Assembly (NCBI GenBank): GCA_015064505.1 | Contig: SVSB01000009.1 | Location: forward strand, 1-60,744 | DNA from: Oscillospiraceae bacterium | GTDB taxonomy: Bacteria; Bacillota; Clostridia; Oscillospirales; CAG-272 | DNA: 60,744 bases | Direction: 5' to 3' | In this document: positions 52,131-60,744 of the stretch, piece by piece | Numbering within the stretch: the stretch's first letter is position 1 | How the letters are laid out: every line of letters begins with the position of its first letter | Program-made: the position numbers and the translations under genes | Notes under the pieces: model-generated | Told to the model about the DNA's origin: nothing | What the model saw: only the letters and a program-made list of their open reading frames with translations | Databases searched by the model: none

Positions 52131-54551
52131 TTACTTGATCTTTTCAAGATGCCAGATGCGCTGCGCGTATTCTTCTATACTGCGGTCTGCGGCAAACTTG
52201 CCGGAAGCGGCAATATTGATAAGGGACATCTTGTTCCACTTATCCTTGTCTGCATACGCACGGAGTGCGCGGTTGTGCGCCTCGCGGTAGCTTTCAAAGT
52301 CTGCAAGGCACATATAGGGGTCGGAAATGCCCTGACCTGCGATAAGATAGGAACGTATACCCGCGAAGGACTCGCCTGCAAAGCCGTGAGCAAGATAGTC
52401 GATGACCTCAGCAAGGCGGTCGTTGTTGTTATAGTAGTCCTGCGCCTGGTAGCCCTTGCTCCAAAGCTCGTCGACCTCGTTGCAACGAAGACCGAAGATG
52501 AACATATTCTTATCACCCGTTTCGGCAACCATCTCAACGTTCGCGCCGTCGTAGGTTCCAAGGGTGAGAGCACCGTTCATCATCAGCTTCATGCATCCGG
52601 TACCGCTTGCCTCTTTACCCGCAAGAGAGATCTGCTCGCTTATCTCCGCGGAGGGAACCAGTGCCTCTGCCGTGCTTACGTTGTAATCCTCAAGGAATAC
52701 AACGCGGAGCTTTTCTCTGATCTCGGGGTGGGATTCGATATCCTTAGAGATGAAGCAAAGCAGCTTGATGATTTCCTTGGCCATATAATAGCCGGGGGCA
52801 GCCTTTGCTCCGAAGATGAAGGTCTGGGGCTGAATCTCAATGGAGGGATCGTTCTTGATATCAAGATAGATGCGGATAATATTAAGAGCGTTAAGAAGCT
52901 GGCGCTTATATTCGTGCAAGCGCTTGATCTGTACGTCAAAGAGGGAATTGGGGTCAATTACGACGCCCTTCTTTGCCATAAGGTTGGAGAATGCAACCTT
53001 ATTTGCCATCTTGATATCTGCAAGACGGTCAAGAACTGCCTTATCGTCCTCAAAGGCGCGGAGCTTGTTAAGCTCTGCGGGTGCTGTCTTGAATCCGTCG
53101 CCGATGCAATCGGTAATAAGCTTGGAAAGACCGGGGTTAGAATAGCACAGCCAGCGGCGGTGTGCAATTCCGTTTGTTACGTTAGTAAAGCGCTCGGGAT
53201 ACATCTTATAGAAGTCACGGAAAACGGACTTGATAAGAATATCGGAGTGAAGCGCGGAAACGCCGTTAACGGAGTGAGAACCGATAACGCTCAGGTTTGC
53301 CATACGAACCTGGTTATTTGCGATAACGGACATAGAGGAGATCTTCTGCCAATCGGAGGGGAATACCTCCCACGCCGCCTTGCAGAAGCGCTCGTTTATC
53401 TCGTTTACGATCATGTGGATGCGTGGCAGCTTCAGACGGAACAGATCCTCGTTCCAGGTTTCAAGGGCCTCGGGCATAACCGTATGGTTAGTATAGGAGC
53501 AGACGTTGATAACGGTGTTCCAGGATTTATCCCAATCCCAGCCGTGTTCGTCCATAAGGATACGCATAAGCTCGGGGATGCACAGCGCCGGGTGGGTATC
53601 GTTAATGTGGATAGCAACCTTTTCCGCAAGGTTGTCAAGTCTGCCGTAAACGGACATATGGTCGCGAAGAATGCTCTGCAGCGATGCGGAAACAAGGAAG
53701 TACTGCTGGGAAAGGCGGAGAAGCTTACCCTCGGTGTGGTTATCGGAGGGGTAAAGCACCTTGGAGATTATTTCTGCGTTTGTGCTTTCCTCAAGCGCCT
53801 TCGTATACTGACCTTGAGTAAACAGACCCATATTGAAGTTGCGGATATCTCTTGCCCTCCAGAGACGGAGACGGGCAACGCCCTTTTCTCCAGCGCCGGA
53901 TACCATCATATCGTAGGGAACTGCCTCAACCTCTTCGTAATCCTGATGGATTATCTCAAGCTTGCCGTTATCCCATTTTTCCTTGATATGACCGCCAAAG
54001 CGGATGTGGAACGTGGTATCGGAGCGGGGAACGAGCCAAACCTCGCCGCCGGGAAGCCAGACGTCGGGCAGCTCAACCTGCATACCGTCGATTATCTTCT
54101 GCTTGAAAAGACCGTACTCGTAGCAGATGGAAAAACCCGTGGAGGGGTAATCAAGAGATGCGAGAGAGTCCATAAAGCAAGCGGCAAGTCTTCCAAGTCC
54201 GCCGTTTCCGAGGCCTGCATCGGGCTCCTCCTCGTAAAGCTCCTCAAGGTCTGCGCCAAAGGAGGCAAGTGCCTTCTTGTATTCGTCGGCAAGACCAAGA
54301 TTGTGAATATTGGTTTTCAGAGAACGTCCCATCAGAAATTCCATGCACATATAATATACGCGCTTTTTCTGCTTGGAGTTTACTTCTGCCTTGAAATCTC
54401 TGCGCTTCTCCGTAAGGATGTCCTTGATGGTCAGCGCGGTTGCCTTGTAAAGCTGTTCTCTGTTGGCCTCTGCGGGAGAAGTTCCGAAATAACGGGAAAG
54501 CTTGGAGGCAATGTTCTTCTTAATGTCGTTTGCTTTGATATCGTGTGCCAT
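52131..54551 (-). CDS. glgP: Glycogen/alpha-glucan phosphorylase
   Basis: An 806-residue GT35 phosphorylase, which releases glucose 1-phosphate from alpha-glucan with phosphate. The N-terminal part contains MGRSLKTNIHNLGL and DAGLGNGGLGRLAACFMDS. The PLP site EASGTGCMKLMMNGALTLGTYDGANVE has the Schiff-base lysine near residue 653. The length is normal. It lies between glgA (38 bp upstream) and the GH13 gene. The start has only a weak purine-rich site. Confidence 0.96.
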   Translation of the reverse strand: MAHDIKANDIKKNIASKLSRYFGTSPAEANREQLYKATALTIKDILTEKRRDFKAEVNSKQKKRVYYMCMEFLMGRSLKTNIHNLGLADEYKKALASFGADLEELYEEEPDAGLGNGGLGRLAACFMDSLASLDYPSTGFSICYEYGLFKQKIIDGMQVELPDVWLPGGEVWLVPRSDTTFHIRFGGHIKEKWDNGKLEIIHQDYEEVEAVPYDMMVSGAGEKGVARLRLWRARDIRNFNMGLFTQGQYTKALEESTNAEIISKVLYPSDNHTEGKLLRLSQQYFLVSASLQSILRDHMSVYGRLDNLAEKVAIHINDTHPALCIPELMRILMDEHGWDWDKSWNTVINVCSYTNHTVMPEALETWNEDLFRLKLPRIHMIVNEINERFCKAAWEVFPSDWQKISSMSVIANNQVRMANLSVIGSHSVNGVSALHSDILIKSVFRDFYKMYPERFTNVTNGIAHRRWLCYSNPGLSKLITDCIGDGFKTAPAELNKLRAFEDDKAVLDRLADIKMANKVAFSNLMAKKGVVIDPNSLFDVQIKRLHEYKRQLLNALNIIRIYLDIKNDPSIEIQPQTFIFGAKAAPGYYMAKEIIKLLCFISKDIESHPEIREKLRVVFLEDYNVSTAEALVPSAEISEQISLAGKEASGTGCMKLMMNGALTLGTYDGANVEMVAETGDKNMFIFGLRCNEVDELWSKGYQAQDYYNNNDRLAEVIDYLAHGFAGESFAGIRSYLIAGQGISDPYMCLADFESYREAHNRALRAYADKDKWNKMSLINIAASGKFAADRSIEEYAQRIWHLEKIK

Positions 54552-54589
54552 TTGTTCTGCGGCTCAATAGAGCGTCCTTTCGGTAATGT

Positions 54590-56026
54590 TTATCTGACTT
54601 CGTACATACGGAGATACTCCTCGGCAGATCTGCCCCAGGAGAAGTCTACGCGCATAACTTTTGATACGAATTTTTTGAATTTTTCTTTATCCTCGTAAAG
54701 TGCTTTAGCGGCAAGAGACCTTTCAAGCAGCTCTTCGGAGGAATAGTTTGCAAAGGTAAAGCCGTTTCCTTTAAGCTTGCCCTTATCCTCGTAATAACCG
54801 TGGATGGAGTCGGCAAGTCCGCCCGTTTCTCTGGTTATCGGCACGGCGCCGTAACGGGATGCGATCATCTGGGAAAGACCGCAGGGCTCGCTCTTGGAGG
54901 GCATAATGAAGAAATCGGCGGCAGCGTAAAGCTTGCGTGACATATCTCTGTCAAACATAATGAGGGAGCGCACCTTATTGGGGAAACGCGCCTCAAGACC
55001 GCGGAAGAATTCCTCGTAAGTGCCGTCGCCCGTGCCGAGGAGAATGAACTGCACGTCCTCGCAAAGCAGACGGTCTATCATGCCGCAAACGAGATCCAGA
55101 CCCTTGTGCGTTGCAAGGCGGGTGATCATTGCGTAAAGAGGCTTTTCGCTGTCAACGGGTAAATTCATCAGACCCTGCAATTCTACCTTATTTTGTACCT
55201 TTTTGTCAATAGACCTGAAGGTATAATTTTCATAAAGTGCGGCGTCCGTCTTAGGATTGTAAGAAATATAATCGATTCCGTTGAGAATTCCGCGCAGCTT
55301 GTAGCTGTTCATGGAAATGATGCTCTCAAGACCGTGAGCGTATTCGGGGCTCTGAATTTCGCCTGCGTATCTGGGGCTTACCGTGGTGAGAATGTCGCAA
55401 AGCTGGATGGCGCCCTTCATAAGGTTTATACAACCGTCGTTTTCCACGAAACTGCGGTCAGCTTCGTGAAGATTGAATATATCTCCGAGTATCTCAAAGC
55501 CGTATATACCCTGGTACTCAATATTATGGATGGTAAATACGGTTTTTATGTTAGCATATTCGGGAACAAGACCGTATTTTCTTTTAGCGTAGATTACGGT
55601 CAGCGCAGACTGCCAATCGTTCGCGTGCATATAGTCGGGGTAGAAATTAAGCTCGCGCATCATCTCAAGGACTGCCGTGCAGAAGAAAGCAAAGCGCTCT
55701 CCGTCGTCAAAATGACCGTAGAGACCGTTTCTCTTGAAGTAGTCCTCGTTATCGATGAAATACCAGGTAACTCCGTCTTTATAAAGGCTCTTTATACCGC
55801 AGTAAATTCTGCGCCACGCAAGAGATACGGTAAACTCCGCCTCCGTGCGCATCATCTGTCTGTATTCGTCCTTTACCATGCCGTAAAGGGGAAGAACTAC
55901 GCGAACGTCGACGTCGTCGCCGCCGAGAGCGGCTATTTCATTTGGCAGAGAACCGAGAACGTCCCCTAAGCCGCCTGTGGCGGCAAAGGGGGCGGCTTCG
56001 GAACCTACGAACAGTATTTGCTTCAT
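54590..56026 (-). CDS. glgA: Glycogen synthase
   Basis: A 478-residue GT5 starch/glycogen synthase using ADP-glucose. It shows the N-terminal glycine-rich loop (ATGGLGDVLGSLP), YADYMHANDWQSAL-type and HNIEYQGIYG segments, and the C-terminal EPCGLSQMIASRYGAVPI nucleotide-sugar site. One oddity: the first residue of the KTGGL motif, the lysine that contacts ADP-glucose in E. coli, is an alanine here. The ATG overlaps the glgD stop by one base. Overall fold and context leave little doubt about the role. Confidence 0.94.
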   Translation of the reverse strand: MKQILFVGSEAAPFAATGGLGDVLGSLPNEIAALGGDDVDVRVVLPLYGMVKDEYRQMMRTEAEFTVSLAWRRIYCGIKSLYKDGVTWYFIDNEDYFKRNGLYGHFDDGERFAFFCTAVLEMMRELNFYPDYMHANDWQSALTVIYAKRKYGLVPEYANIKTVFTIHNIEYQGIYGFEILGDIFNLHEADRSFVENDGCINLMKGAIQLCDILTTVSPRYAGEIQSPEYAHGLESIISMNSYKLRGILNGIDYISYNPKTDAALYENYTFRSIDKKVQNKVELQGLMNLPVDSEKPLYAMITRLATHKGLDLVCGMIDRLLCEDVQFILLGTGDGTYEEFFRGLEARFPNKVRSLIMFDRDMSRKLYAAADFFIMPSKSEPCGLSQMIASRYGAVPITRETGGLADSIHGYYEDKGKLKGNGFTFANYSSEELLERSLAAKALYEDKEKFKKFVSKVMRVDFSWGRSAEEYLRMYEVR

Positions 56027-57159
56027 TAGATTCTGGCTCCTTTTTCAATATAGAAGGGACGGGTCTCGTGACCGGAAAGCTCACAGCTGTCGCCGATGAG
56101 AACGTTCTTATCGGTTATTACGCAGTTAAGACGTACGTCCTCTCCAACGTAAGTGTCCTGCATAAGGATGGAGTTGCGGACCACGGCGCCCTTACCCACG
56201 TGTACTCCGCGGAAAATGATGGAATTTTCAACGGTTCCTTCGATCACGCAGCCGTCTGCAAGCAGGGAATTCTTGACGCTTGCGCCGTCAACGTACTTGG
56301 TGGGAGGAGAGTTGCGCACCTTTGTGAGAATGGGACGGGTGGGATTGTTAAAGAGATCGTCGCGCACGTCCTTGTCAAGCAGCTGCATATTGCACTTGAA
56401 GAATTCCGCGGGGGAGGTAATTGATGCGTGGAATCCCTTATGCTCGTATACGAAGAATCTGGCGGTTTCCACGTTGTTCATCATAGAGTCACGATAGAAG
56501 TGCTTGTAGCCGTGGGCGATGGCGTCAAGCACGAGATTCTGCAGATAGAGACGGCTCATTACGAGGATGTTCATGCAAACCAGCTTATCTCCGGACATGT
56601 TGGACGTCTGTTCCGCAATGTCGGTAATTCTGCCGTCTGCCGTAGCTTCAATAACGGTCTGCTTGCCGACCATAGCTCTTGTAAGCGTTTCTTTTTTTGC
56701 AACGACAGTTATATCCGCATCGTTCTTTTTGTGTATCTCGAGGATCTCGTTAAGATCGATATTGCAGATAGTGTCGCAATCGGAAAGTACCGCATATTCC
56801 TCTTTGGCACGGGAAATGAAATTCAGTATTCCGGCAAGTGCCTCAAGACGGGTGGAATACAGACCGCTTGACATTGTGTTATCGTATGCGGTGATATAGG
56901 GAGGGAGAATTTTGATGCCGCCGCTTCTGGTGGCAAGGTCCCAGTCCTTACCCGTTCCGATATGGTCCATAAGAGACTGATAGTTATAATGTGTAATAAC
57001 TCCGATGTTTTTTATATTGGAGTTTACGAAGTTGGCAAGAGGGAAGTCTATAAGACGGTAGCGGCATCCAAAGGGAACGGATGCCATGGTGCGCATCCTT
57101 GTGATCTCGGGAATGCACTGATCGTGAATATTGGAAAAGATAATACCTACTGCGTTCAT
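56026..57159 (-). CDS. glgD: Glucose-1-phosphate adenylyltransferase subunit GlgD
   Basis: A 377-residue GlgD. It has the nucleotidyltransferase fold and left-handed beta-helix of GlgC but lacks the GGxGxRL catalytic loop; the N-terminus reads GIIFSNIHDQCIPEITRMRT instead. In Bacillus and relatives, GlgD is a non-catalytic partner that raises GlgC activity. The start lies 4 bp after the glgC stop and the stop overlaps the glgA start, so all three are tightly coupled. Confidence 0.95.
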   Translation of the reverse strand: MNAVGIIFSNIHDQCIPEITRMRTMASVPFGCRYRLIDFPLANFVNSNIKNIGVITHYNYQSLMDHIGTGKDWDLATRSGGIKILPPYITAYDNTMSSGLYSTRLEALAGILNFISRAKEEYAVLSDCDTICNIDLNEILEIHKKNDADITVVAKKETLTRAMVGKQTVIEATADGRITDIAEQTSNMSGDKLVCMNILVMSRLYLQNLVLDAIAHGYKHFYRDSMMNNVETARFFVYEHKGFHASITSPAEFFKCNMQLLDKDVRDDLFNNPTRPILTKVRNSPPTKYVDGASVKNSLLADGCVIEGTVENSIIFRGVHVGKGAVVRNSILMQDTYVGEDVRLNCVITDKNVLIGDSCELSGHETRPFYIEKGARI

Positions 57160-57163
57160 TATG

Positions 57164-58357
57164 TTACACTCCCTTCGCGGATTTGATCACGTTGCCCGGA
57201 ACGACCTCGTTTGCGGCGATCTCCTGATGGGCGCCGACGAGAGAAATTCCGGGGGAGGTAGCTCTTGGCTCGCCCACAACGGCATTCTCTCCGATAACGA
57301 CGTCTGCGGCAATGATTGAGTAATTGACCTTGGCTCCCGATTTTACGGTGCATCCCGCGTGGATGACGGCGTCTGTGACTTCTGCACCCTCTTCAACCAC
57401 AACACCGGGGGAAAGAACGCTGTTCTTAACGGTTCCGTATATCTGGCATCCCTCGGTGATGATGGAGTTGTCCACAACCGCGCTGTCAGCCATATAGTGA
57501 GGAGCGCGGATGGATGAGCGGGAGAACACTCTGCGGTGCTTATCGTTAATTCTGAAAGGGGTCTTTGAAGTTTCAAGCAGATCCATATTAGCTTCCCAGA
57601 GGCTTGAGATGGTTCCAACGTCCTTCCAATAGCCAACGAATGGGTAAGCAAACATTCTCTCTCCGGCATTTAGCATTGCGGGAATAATGTTCTTGCCGAA
57701 GTCGTTCTCGCTTGCGGGATCGGCTGCATCGGCGTTAAGGTAAGAGAAAAGCTTATCCTTGCGGAAAATATAAATACCCATGGATGCATCGGTGCTGTCG
57801 CTTACCTTGGGTTTTTCCTCGAATTTGGTTATTCTTCCGCTCTCGTCGGCAGAAAGGATGCCAAAGCGGGAAACGTCCTCCTTGGGAACGCTGATAACGG
57901 CAATGGTGCAATCGGCGTTCTGTTTCTTGTGATAAGCAAGCATAGCGCTGTAATCCATGGTATAGATATGGTCGCCGGAAAGGATCAATACGTATTCGGG
58001 GTCATATCTGTCGATAAAACGCATATTCTGGTAGATGGCGTTTGCGGTGCCCTTGTACCAGTCAGCTCTGTCGGCTGCCTGATAAGGGGGCAGTATCTTA
58101 ACTCCGCCAAAGGTTCTGTCAAGATCCCAGGGCTGTCCGTTGCCCACGTACTCGTTAAGAACGAGGGGCTGATACTGGGTCAGTACGCCCACGGTATCTA
58201 TGCCGGAGTTGACACAGTTGGAGAGGGTAAAGTCTATGATCCTGTACTTTCCCCCGAACTGGACAGCAGGTTTTGCGACTGTGGTGGTGAGGGCATACAG
58301 TCTGCTGCCCTGGCCGCCAGCAAGAAGCATGGCGACGCATTCCTTTTTTGCTTTCAT
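57164..58357 (-). CDS. glgC: Glucose-1-phosphate adenylyltransferase
   Basis: A 397-residue ADP-glucose pyrophosphorylase, the first committed step of glycogen synthesis. Visible are [14 protein letters not shown] (catalytic loop), [37 protein letters not shown] (metal Asp), FEEKP and the C-terminal beta-helix. I chose ATG 58357, which gives the usual MKxKKECVAM start; upstream codons lack a site. A strong promoter lies 80 bp before it. It is the first gene of glgC-glgD-glgA-glgP-GH13. No branching enzyme gene is in the window. Confidence 0.96.
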   Translation of the reverse strand: MKAKKECVAMLLAGGQGSRLYALTTTVAKPAVQFGGKYRIIDFTLSNCVNSGIDTVGVLTQYQPLVLNEYVGNGQPWDLDRTFGGVKILPPYQAADRADWYKGTANAIYQNMRFIDRYDPEYVLILSGDHIYTMDYSAMLAYHKKQNADCTIAVISVPKEDVSRFGILSADESGRITKFEEKPKVSDSTDASMGIYIFRKDKLFSYLNADAADPASENDFGKNIIPAMLNAGERMFAYPFVGYWKDVGTISSLWEANMDLLETSKTPFRINDKHRRVFSRSSIRAPHYMADSAVVDNSIITEGCQIYGTVKNSVLSPGVVVEEGAEVTDAVIHAGCTVKSGAKVNYSIIAADVVIGENAVVGEPRATSPGISLVGAHQEIAANEVVPGNVIKSAKGV

Positions 58358-58438
58358 TGCCGTTAAGTCCTTTCCAAAATGTTGTATTTTCAGATCGCAT
58401 ACTGTCGATTTGTGCAATCTGTGTAATATACCGCTACC

Positions 58439-58467
58439 ATTATAATATATATTTATCTATTTTTCAA
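58439..58467 (-). promoter_or_regulatory. Promoter for glycogen operon
   Basis: On the - strand: TTGAAA (58462-58467), 17 bp, TATAAT (58439-58444). A leader of about 75 nt follows. Confidence 0.8.
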
Positions 58468-58506
58468 TAGGGGATTGCTAAATATATAACAAATTATCTT
58501 AAGTAT

Positions 58507-58534
58507 TTGCTTTTTTGGAAAAGTATGGTACAAT
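58507..58534 (+). promoter_or_regulatory. Promoter for HAD phosphatase gene
   Basis: TTGCTT (58507-58512), 16 bp, TACAAT (58529-58534), 22 bp before ATG 58557. Confidence 0.6.
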
Positions 58535-58556
58535 AGTGATGAAAGGGAGTGAAGCT

Positions 58557-59126
58557 ATGAACGTGTACGATTTTGATAAGACTATATATGACGGTGACAG
58601 CACCTTTGATTTTCTTATGTTTTGCGCCAAAAAGAATAAAGCCGTGCGCAAGATGCTTCCGGGCATAGCCCTGCGCGGAGTTTTATTTCTTTTGGGTATA
58701 ATCAAAAAACAGGATTTTAAGGAAAAGATGTTTTCCTTCCTGACCGTAATAGACGTTGACAAAGAGGTGAAAAAATTCTGGCGGCTTAACATCGGCAACG
58801 TGAAGATATGGTACGCTATGCAGCAGAAAGAGGACGATATGGTCATCTCCGCTTCTCCCGAATTCCTTGTGCAGGGAGCCATGAATCTGCTTAATATCAA
58901 ATATATGATGGCTTCACCCGTTGACAAAAATACGGGAAAATACTACGGTAAAAATTGCCACGGCGAGGAAAAGGTCGCAAGGCTGCGGGAAAGATATCCC
59001 GATGCGGTGATAGACGAGTTCTACAGCGATTCATATAGCGATTCGCCGCTTGCAAGGCTTGCAAAAAAGGCGTATCTCGTAAAAGGTGATAAACTATTGC
59101 CCTGGAGCCGCAGGAAACTGAAATAA
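58557..59126 (+). CDS. HAD-IB family phosphatase
   Basis: A 189-residue haloacid-dehalogenase-superfamily protein. Motif I is VYDFDKTIYDGDST with the nucleophile Asp, motif II is ISASPEF, and the late acidic motif is DSYSDSPL. A hydrophobic stretch (about 34-52) suggests it sits near the membrane. It is similar to HAD-IB enzymes that act on phosphoserine or lipid-linked phosphates, but the substrate is open. AAGGGAG lies 7 bp before the ATG. It is divergent from the glycogen operon. Confidence 0.88.
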   Translation: MNVYDFDKTIYDGDSTFDFLMFCAKKNKAVRKMLPGIALRGVLFLLGIIKKQDFKEKMFSFLTVIDVDKEVKKFWRLNIGNVKIWYAMQQKEDDMVISASPEFLVQGAMNLLNIKYMMASPVDKNTGKYYGKNCHGEEKVARLRERYPDAVIDEFYSDSYSDSPLARLAKKAYLVKGDKLLPWSRRKLK

Positions 59127-59138
59127 CAACGTAACAGT

Positions 59139-59173
59139 GCCGTCCCGCTTGAAGCGGGACGGCATTATTTTTA
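59139..59173 (+). terminator. Intrinsic terminator
   Basis: GCCGTCCCGCTT/AAGCGGGACGGC stem followed by ATTATTTTTATTT. It ends the HAD gene and may also serve the convergent aldo/keto reductase gene. Confidence 0.8.
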
Positions 59174-59178
59174 TTTGC

Positions 59179-60312
59179 TTATTGGCGCTTTTCCGTGAGC
59201 TTTGCAAGGGTCTGCATCGTTGCGGGAATATCAATATGCTGAGGACAAACGGACGTGCAAGCGCCGCAGGAGATACAGGAAACGGGTCTTGCGGAAAGCT
59301 TGTCCACTTCAGCACGCAGGGTTTTTTTATCCTCCGTGGTCATAAAGCCGTTATAGAGCTTCAGCAATGCGGGAATATCAATGCCGGAAGGACAGCCGTC
59401 GCAATATCTGCATTCGGTGCAGGGAACGAGCCTTGCGGCGATAATAATATCCGCAACTTTTGCAAGAAGCTTGCGCTCATCTTCGGAAACGGTACTGAAG
59501 TCCGTGCAGGTCTTGATGTTATCTTCAAGGGCAAGTGAATCTTTCATTCCGCTTAATGCGCAAAATACGCCGTTTGCAGATAGCGCAAATCGCATTGCGT
59601 AGGAGGGGACGGAGCCTTCTCCGCTCTCGGAAAGGAGCTTTGCAGCTTTCTCGGGCACGTTTACAAGAGCGCCGCCCCTGACCGGCTCCATAATGAGGAA
59701 GGGAACTCCGTGCCTATTCAGCACCTCCTCCTGACCCTTTGCGTCCTGCATGGTGTAGTCAAGATAATTGTACTGTATCTGTGCAAAATCCCATTTGTGA
59801 GCGGAAAGCACCTTGTCAAGCGCCTCGGGCGTATCGTGGAAGGAAAAACCGAGTCGCACTATCTTTCCTTCGCTTCGGAGCTTTTCAAGAGTTTCAAGGA
59901 CGGAGAACTGCTCAAGAGCCTCAAGGCGCTTTGCGGACATTGCGTGGCAAAGATAAAAATCAAAGTGATCGGTATTACAGCGCTCAAGCTGCTCGTTAAA
60001 GATGCGCTCAACGTCGTCGGCGCTTTCAAGCAGCCATATGGGGAGCTTGTCCGCAAGATAATAGCTGTCGCGGGGGTATTTTTTCAGAGCCTCGGCAAAA
60101 AAAGTCTCGCTTGTTCCTCCGTGATAAGGATATGCGGTGTCGTAATAATTTATGCCTGCCTCATACGCGCGGTCAATAAGCGCGGACGCGGCTTCAAAAT
60201 CAATGGACTTATCCTCTTTAACGGGGAAGCGCATTCCACCGAAGCCGACGGCGGATACCTTTGCATTTTTCTTAGGATCTCCGTCGGGGGCGCGATAATC
60301 AAAATATTTCAT
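59179..60312 (-). CDS. Aldo/keto reductase with C-terminal 4Fe-4S domain
   Basis: A 377-residue protein. Residues 1-290 form an aldo/keto reductase barrel, with VGFGGMRFP, INYYDTAYPYHGGTSE (Asp and Tyr of the active site) and FYLCHAMS (the His position). The C-terminus binds iron-sulfur clusters: CTECRYCDGCPSGIDIP and CISCGACTSVCPQHIDIP. This is a common type in anaerobes, where it is thought to link a redox partner to carbonyl reduction; the substrate is unknown. It follows gltA by 21 bp on the same strand. Confidence 0.92.
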   Translation of the reverse strand: MKYFDYRAPDGDPKKNAKVSAVGFGGMRFPVKEDKSIDFEAASALIDRAYEAGINYYDTAYPYHGGTSETFFAEALKKYPRDSYYLADKLPIWLLESADDVERIFNEQLERCNTDHFDFYLCHAMSAKRLEALEQFSVLETLEKLRSEGKIVRLGFSFHDTPEALDKVLSAHKWDFAQIQYNYLDYTMQDAKGQEEVLNRHGVPFLIMEPVRGGALVNVPEKAAKLLSESGEGSVPSYAMRFALSANGVFCALSGMKDSLALEDNIKTCTDFSTVSEDERKLLAKVADIIIAARLVPCTECRYCDGCPSGIDIPALLKLYNGFMTTEDKKTLRAEVDKLSARPVSCISCGACTSVCPQHIDIPATMQTLAKLTEKRQ

Positions 60313-60333
60313 ATCTTTACACCTTTGTGAGGC

Positions 60334-60744
60334 TTAGTTGTTTTTGCTTTTGATGTATTCGTCCATTGCCTTTGCGGCGGATTTGCCCGCGCCCATGGCA
60401 AGGATAACGGTTGCGGCACCGGTTACTGCGTCGCCTCCTGCAAAAACGCCCTCCTTGGAGGTGGCGCCCGTTTCCTCGTTTGCAACTATGCATCCCCACT
60501 TGTTGGTTTCAAGATCGGGGGTGGTGGTGCGGATAAGGGGGTTCGGAGAGGTTCCGATAGCCATTATGATGCAATCTGCGTCGATCACGAAGTCGCTGCC
60601 TTCCTTAACGCGTGGACGGCGTCTGCCCGATGCGTCGGGCTCTCCCAGCTCCATTTCAACGCACTTAACGGCGTTAACGTATCCGTTCTCGTCACCAAGG
60701 ATCTCGGTGGGGGCGCAAAGAAGCTTGAAGATTATTCCTTCTTC
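60334..60744 (-). CDS. gltA: Glutamate synthase small subunit (partial)
   Basis: The C-terminal 136 residues of a NADPH-dependent glutamate synthase small subunit or related flavoprotein; the 5' part lies beyond the window edge. Visible are DADCIIMAIGTSPNPLI and GVFAGGDAVTGAATVILAMGAGKSAAKAMDEYI, the FAD-binding signature of the family. In Clostridia such proteins (GltA/SudA/NfnB-like) reduce or bifurcate electrons with NADPH. Which of these roles applies cannot be told from this part. The frame runs to the last base of the window. Confidence 0.9.
   Translation of the reverse strand, partial: EEGIIFKLLCAPTEILGDENGYVNAVKCVEMELGEPDASGRRRPRVKEGSDFVIDADCIIMAIGTSPNPLIRTTTPDLETNKWGCIVANEETGATSKEGVFAGGDAVTGAATVILAMGAGKSAAKAMDEYIKSKNN

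Noticed and set aside
52062-54698. Long open frame of about 880 codons on the + strand opposite glgP
   Set aside because: Antisense of glycogen phosphorylase, whose motifs are all in the - strand frame; no ribosome binding site or domain.

Overview
The window comes from a low-to-mid GC, endospore-forming Firmicute of the class Clostridia, probably an uncultured gut or anaerobic-digester lineage. The evidence is: spoVAC, spoVAD and spoVAE; the Gram-positive rimP-nusA-ylxR-ylxQ-infB order; a T-box leader; a GlgC/GlgD pair; class III fructose bisphosphatase; lipobox lipoproteins; and many near-consensus promoters of sigma-A type with 16-17 bp spacers. I cannot name the species from sequence alone.

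Layout. 1-1.3 kb: the 3' end of an AT-rich unrecognised gene, a cluster of palindromes and tRNA-Pro(GGG); this looks like the edge of an acquired element. 1.5-3.7 kb: a YkvA-like membrane protein, a Xre regulator and thymidine kinase. 3.7-7.9 kb: a leucine-type T-box controls a translationally coupled pair, a LeuA-like protein that has lost its catalytic metal ligands and a TIM-barrel/acyl-CoA-ligase fusion. 8-13.5 kb: GH2 beta-galactosidase, GNAT acetyltransferase, flavin reductase-like protein, a zinc-ribbon membrane protein and a PatB/MalY-type aminotransferase. 13.6-20 kb: PAP2 phosphatase, a two-subunit DUF5058 membrane pair, an M20 peptidase, and a TetM/EF-G-like GTPase fused to a YacP/Rae1-type NYN nuclease domain. 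20-22 kb: AraC regulator, stand-alone GyrI-like domain and Nudix hydrolase. 22-26.7 kb: sugar ABC permeases and a binding protein, with no ATPase, then a lipoprotein. 26.7-33.6 kb: second Xre regulator, exonuclease III, a surface lipoprotein with a TEP repeat stalk and an apparent frameshift in its leader, AraC regulator and YgiQ radical SAM protein.

33.6-38.4 kb: the transcription/translation operon rimP-nusA-rnpM-ylxQ-infB behind a leader with an intrinsic terminator. 38.5-42.4 kb: a glycosyltransferase-CsaB fusion, an OGG1-type DNA glycosylase and a DUF6062 protein. 42.4-42.7 kb: a small element with terminal inverted repeats. 42.7-48.9 kb: a GH43-like fragment and a spoVA locus split by epimerase, fbp and a hypothetical membrane protein. 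48.9-58.4 kb: pyrimidine nucleoside phosphorylase and the glycogen operon glgC-glgD-glgA-glgP-GH13. 58.5-60.7 kb: HAD phosphatase, ferredoxin-type aldo/keto reductase and the end of a glutamate synthase small subunit.

The best candidates for something undescribed are the T-box operon with its pseudo-LeuA and TIM-barrel/ligase fusion, and the ribosome-protection GTPase fused to an A-site-nuclease-like domain. The surface lipoprotein leader with a T6 tract is a third. Function assignments rest on reading motifs by eye; no database search was run.
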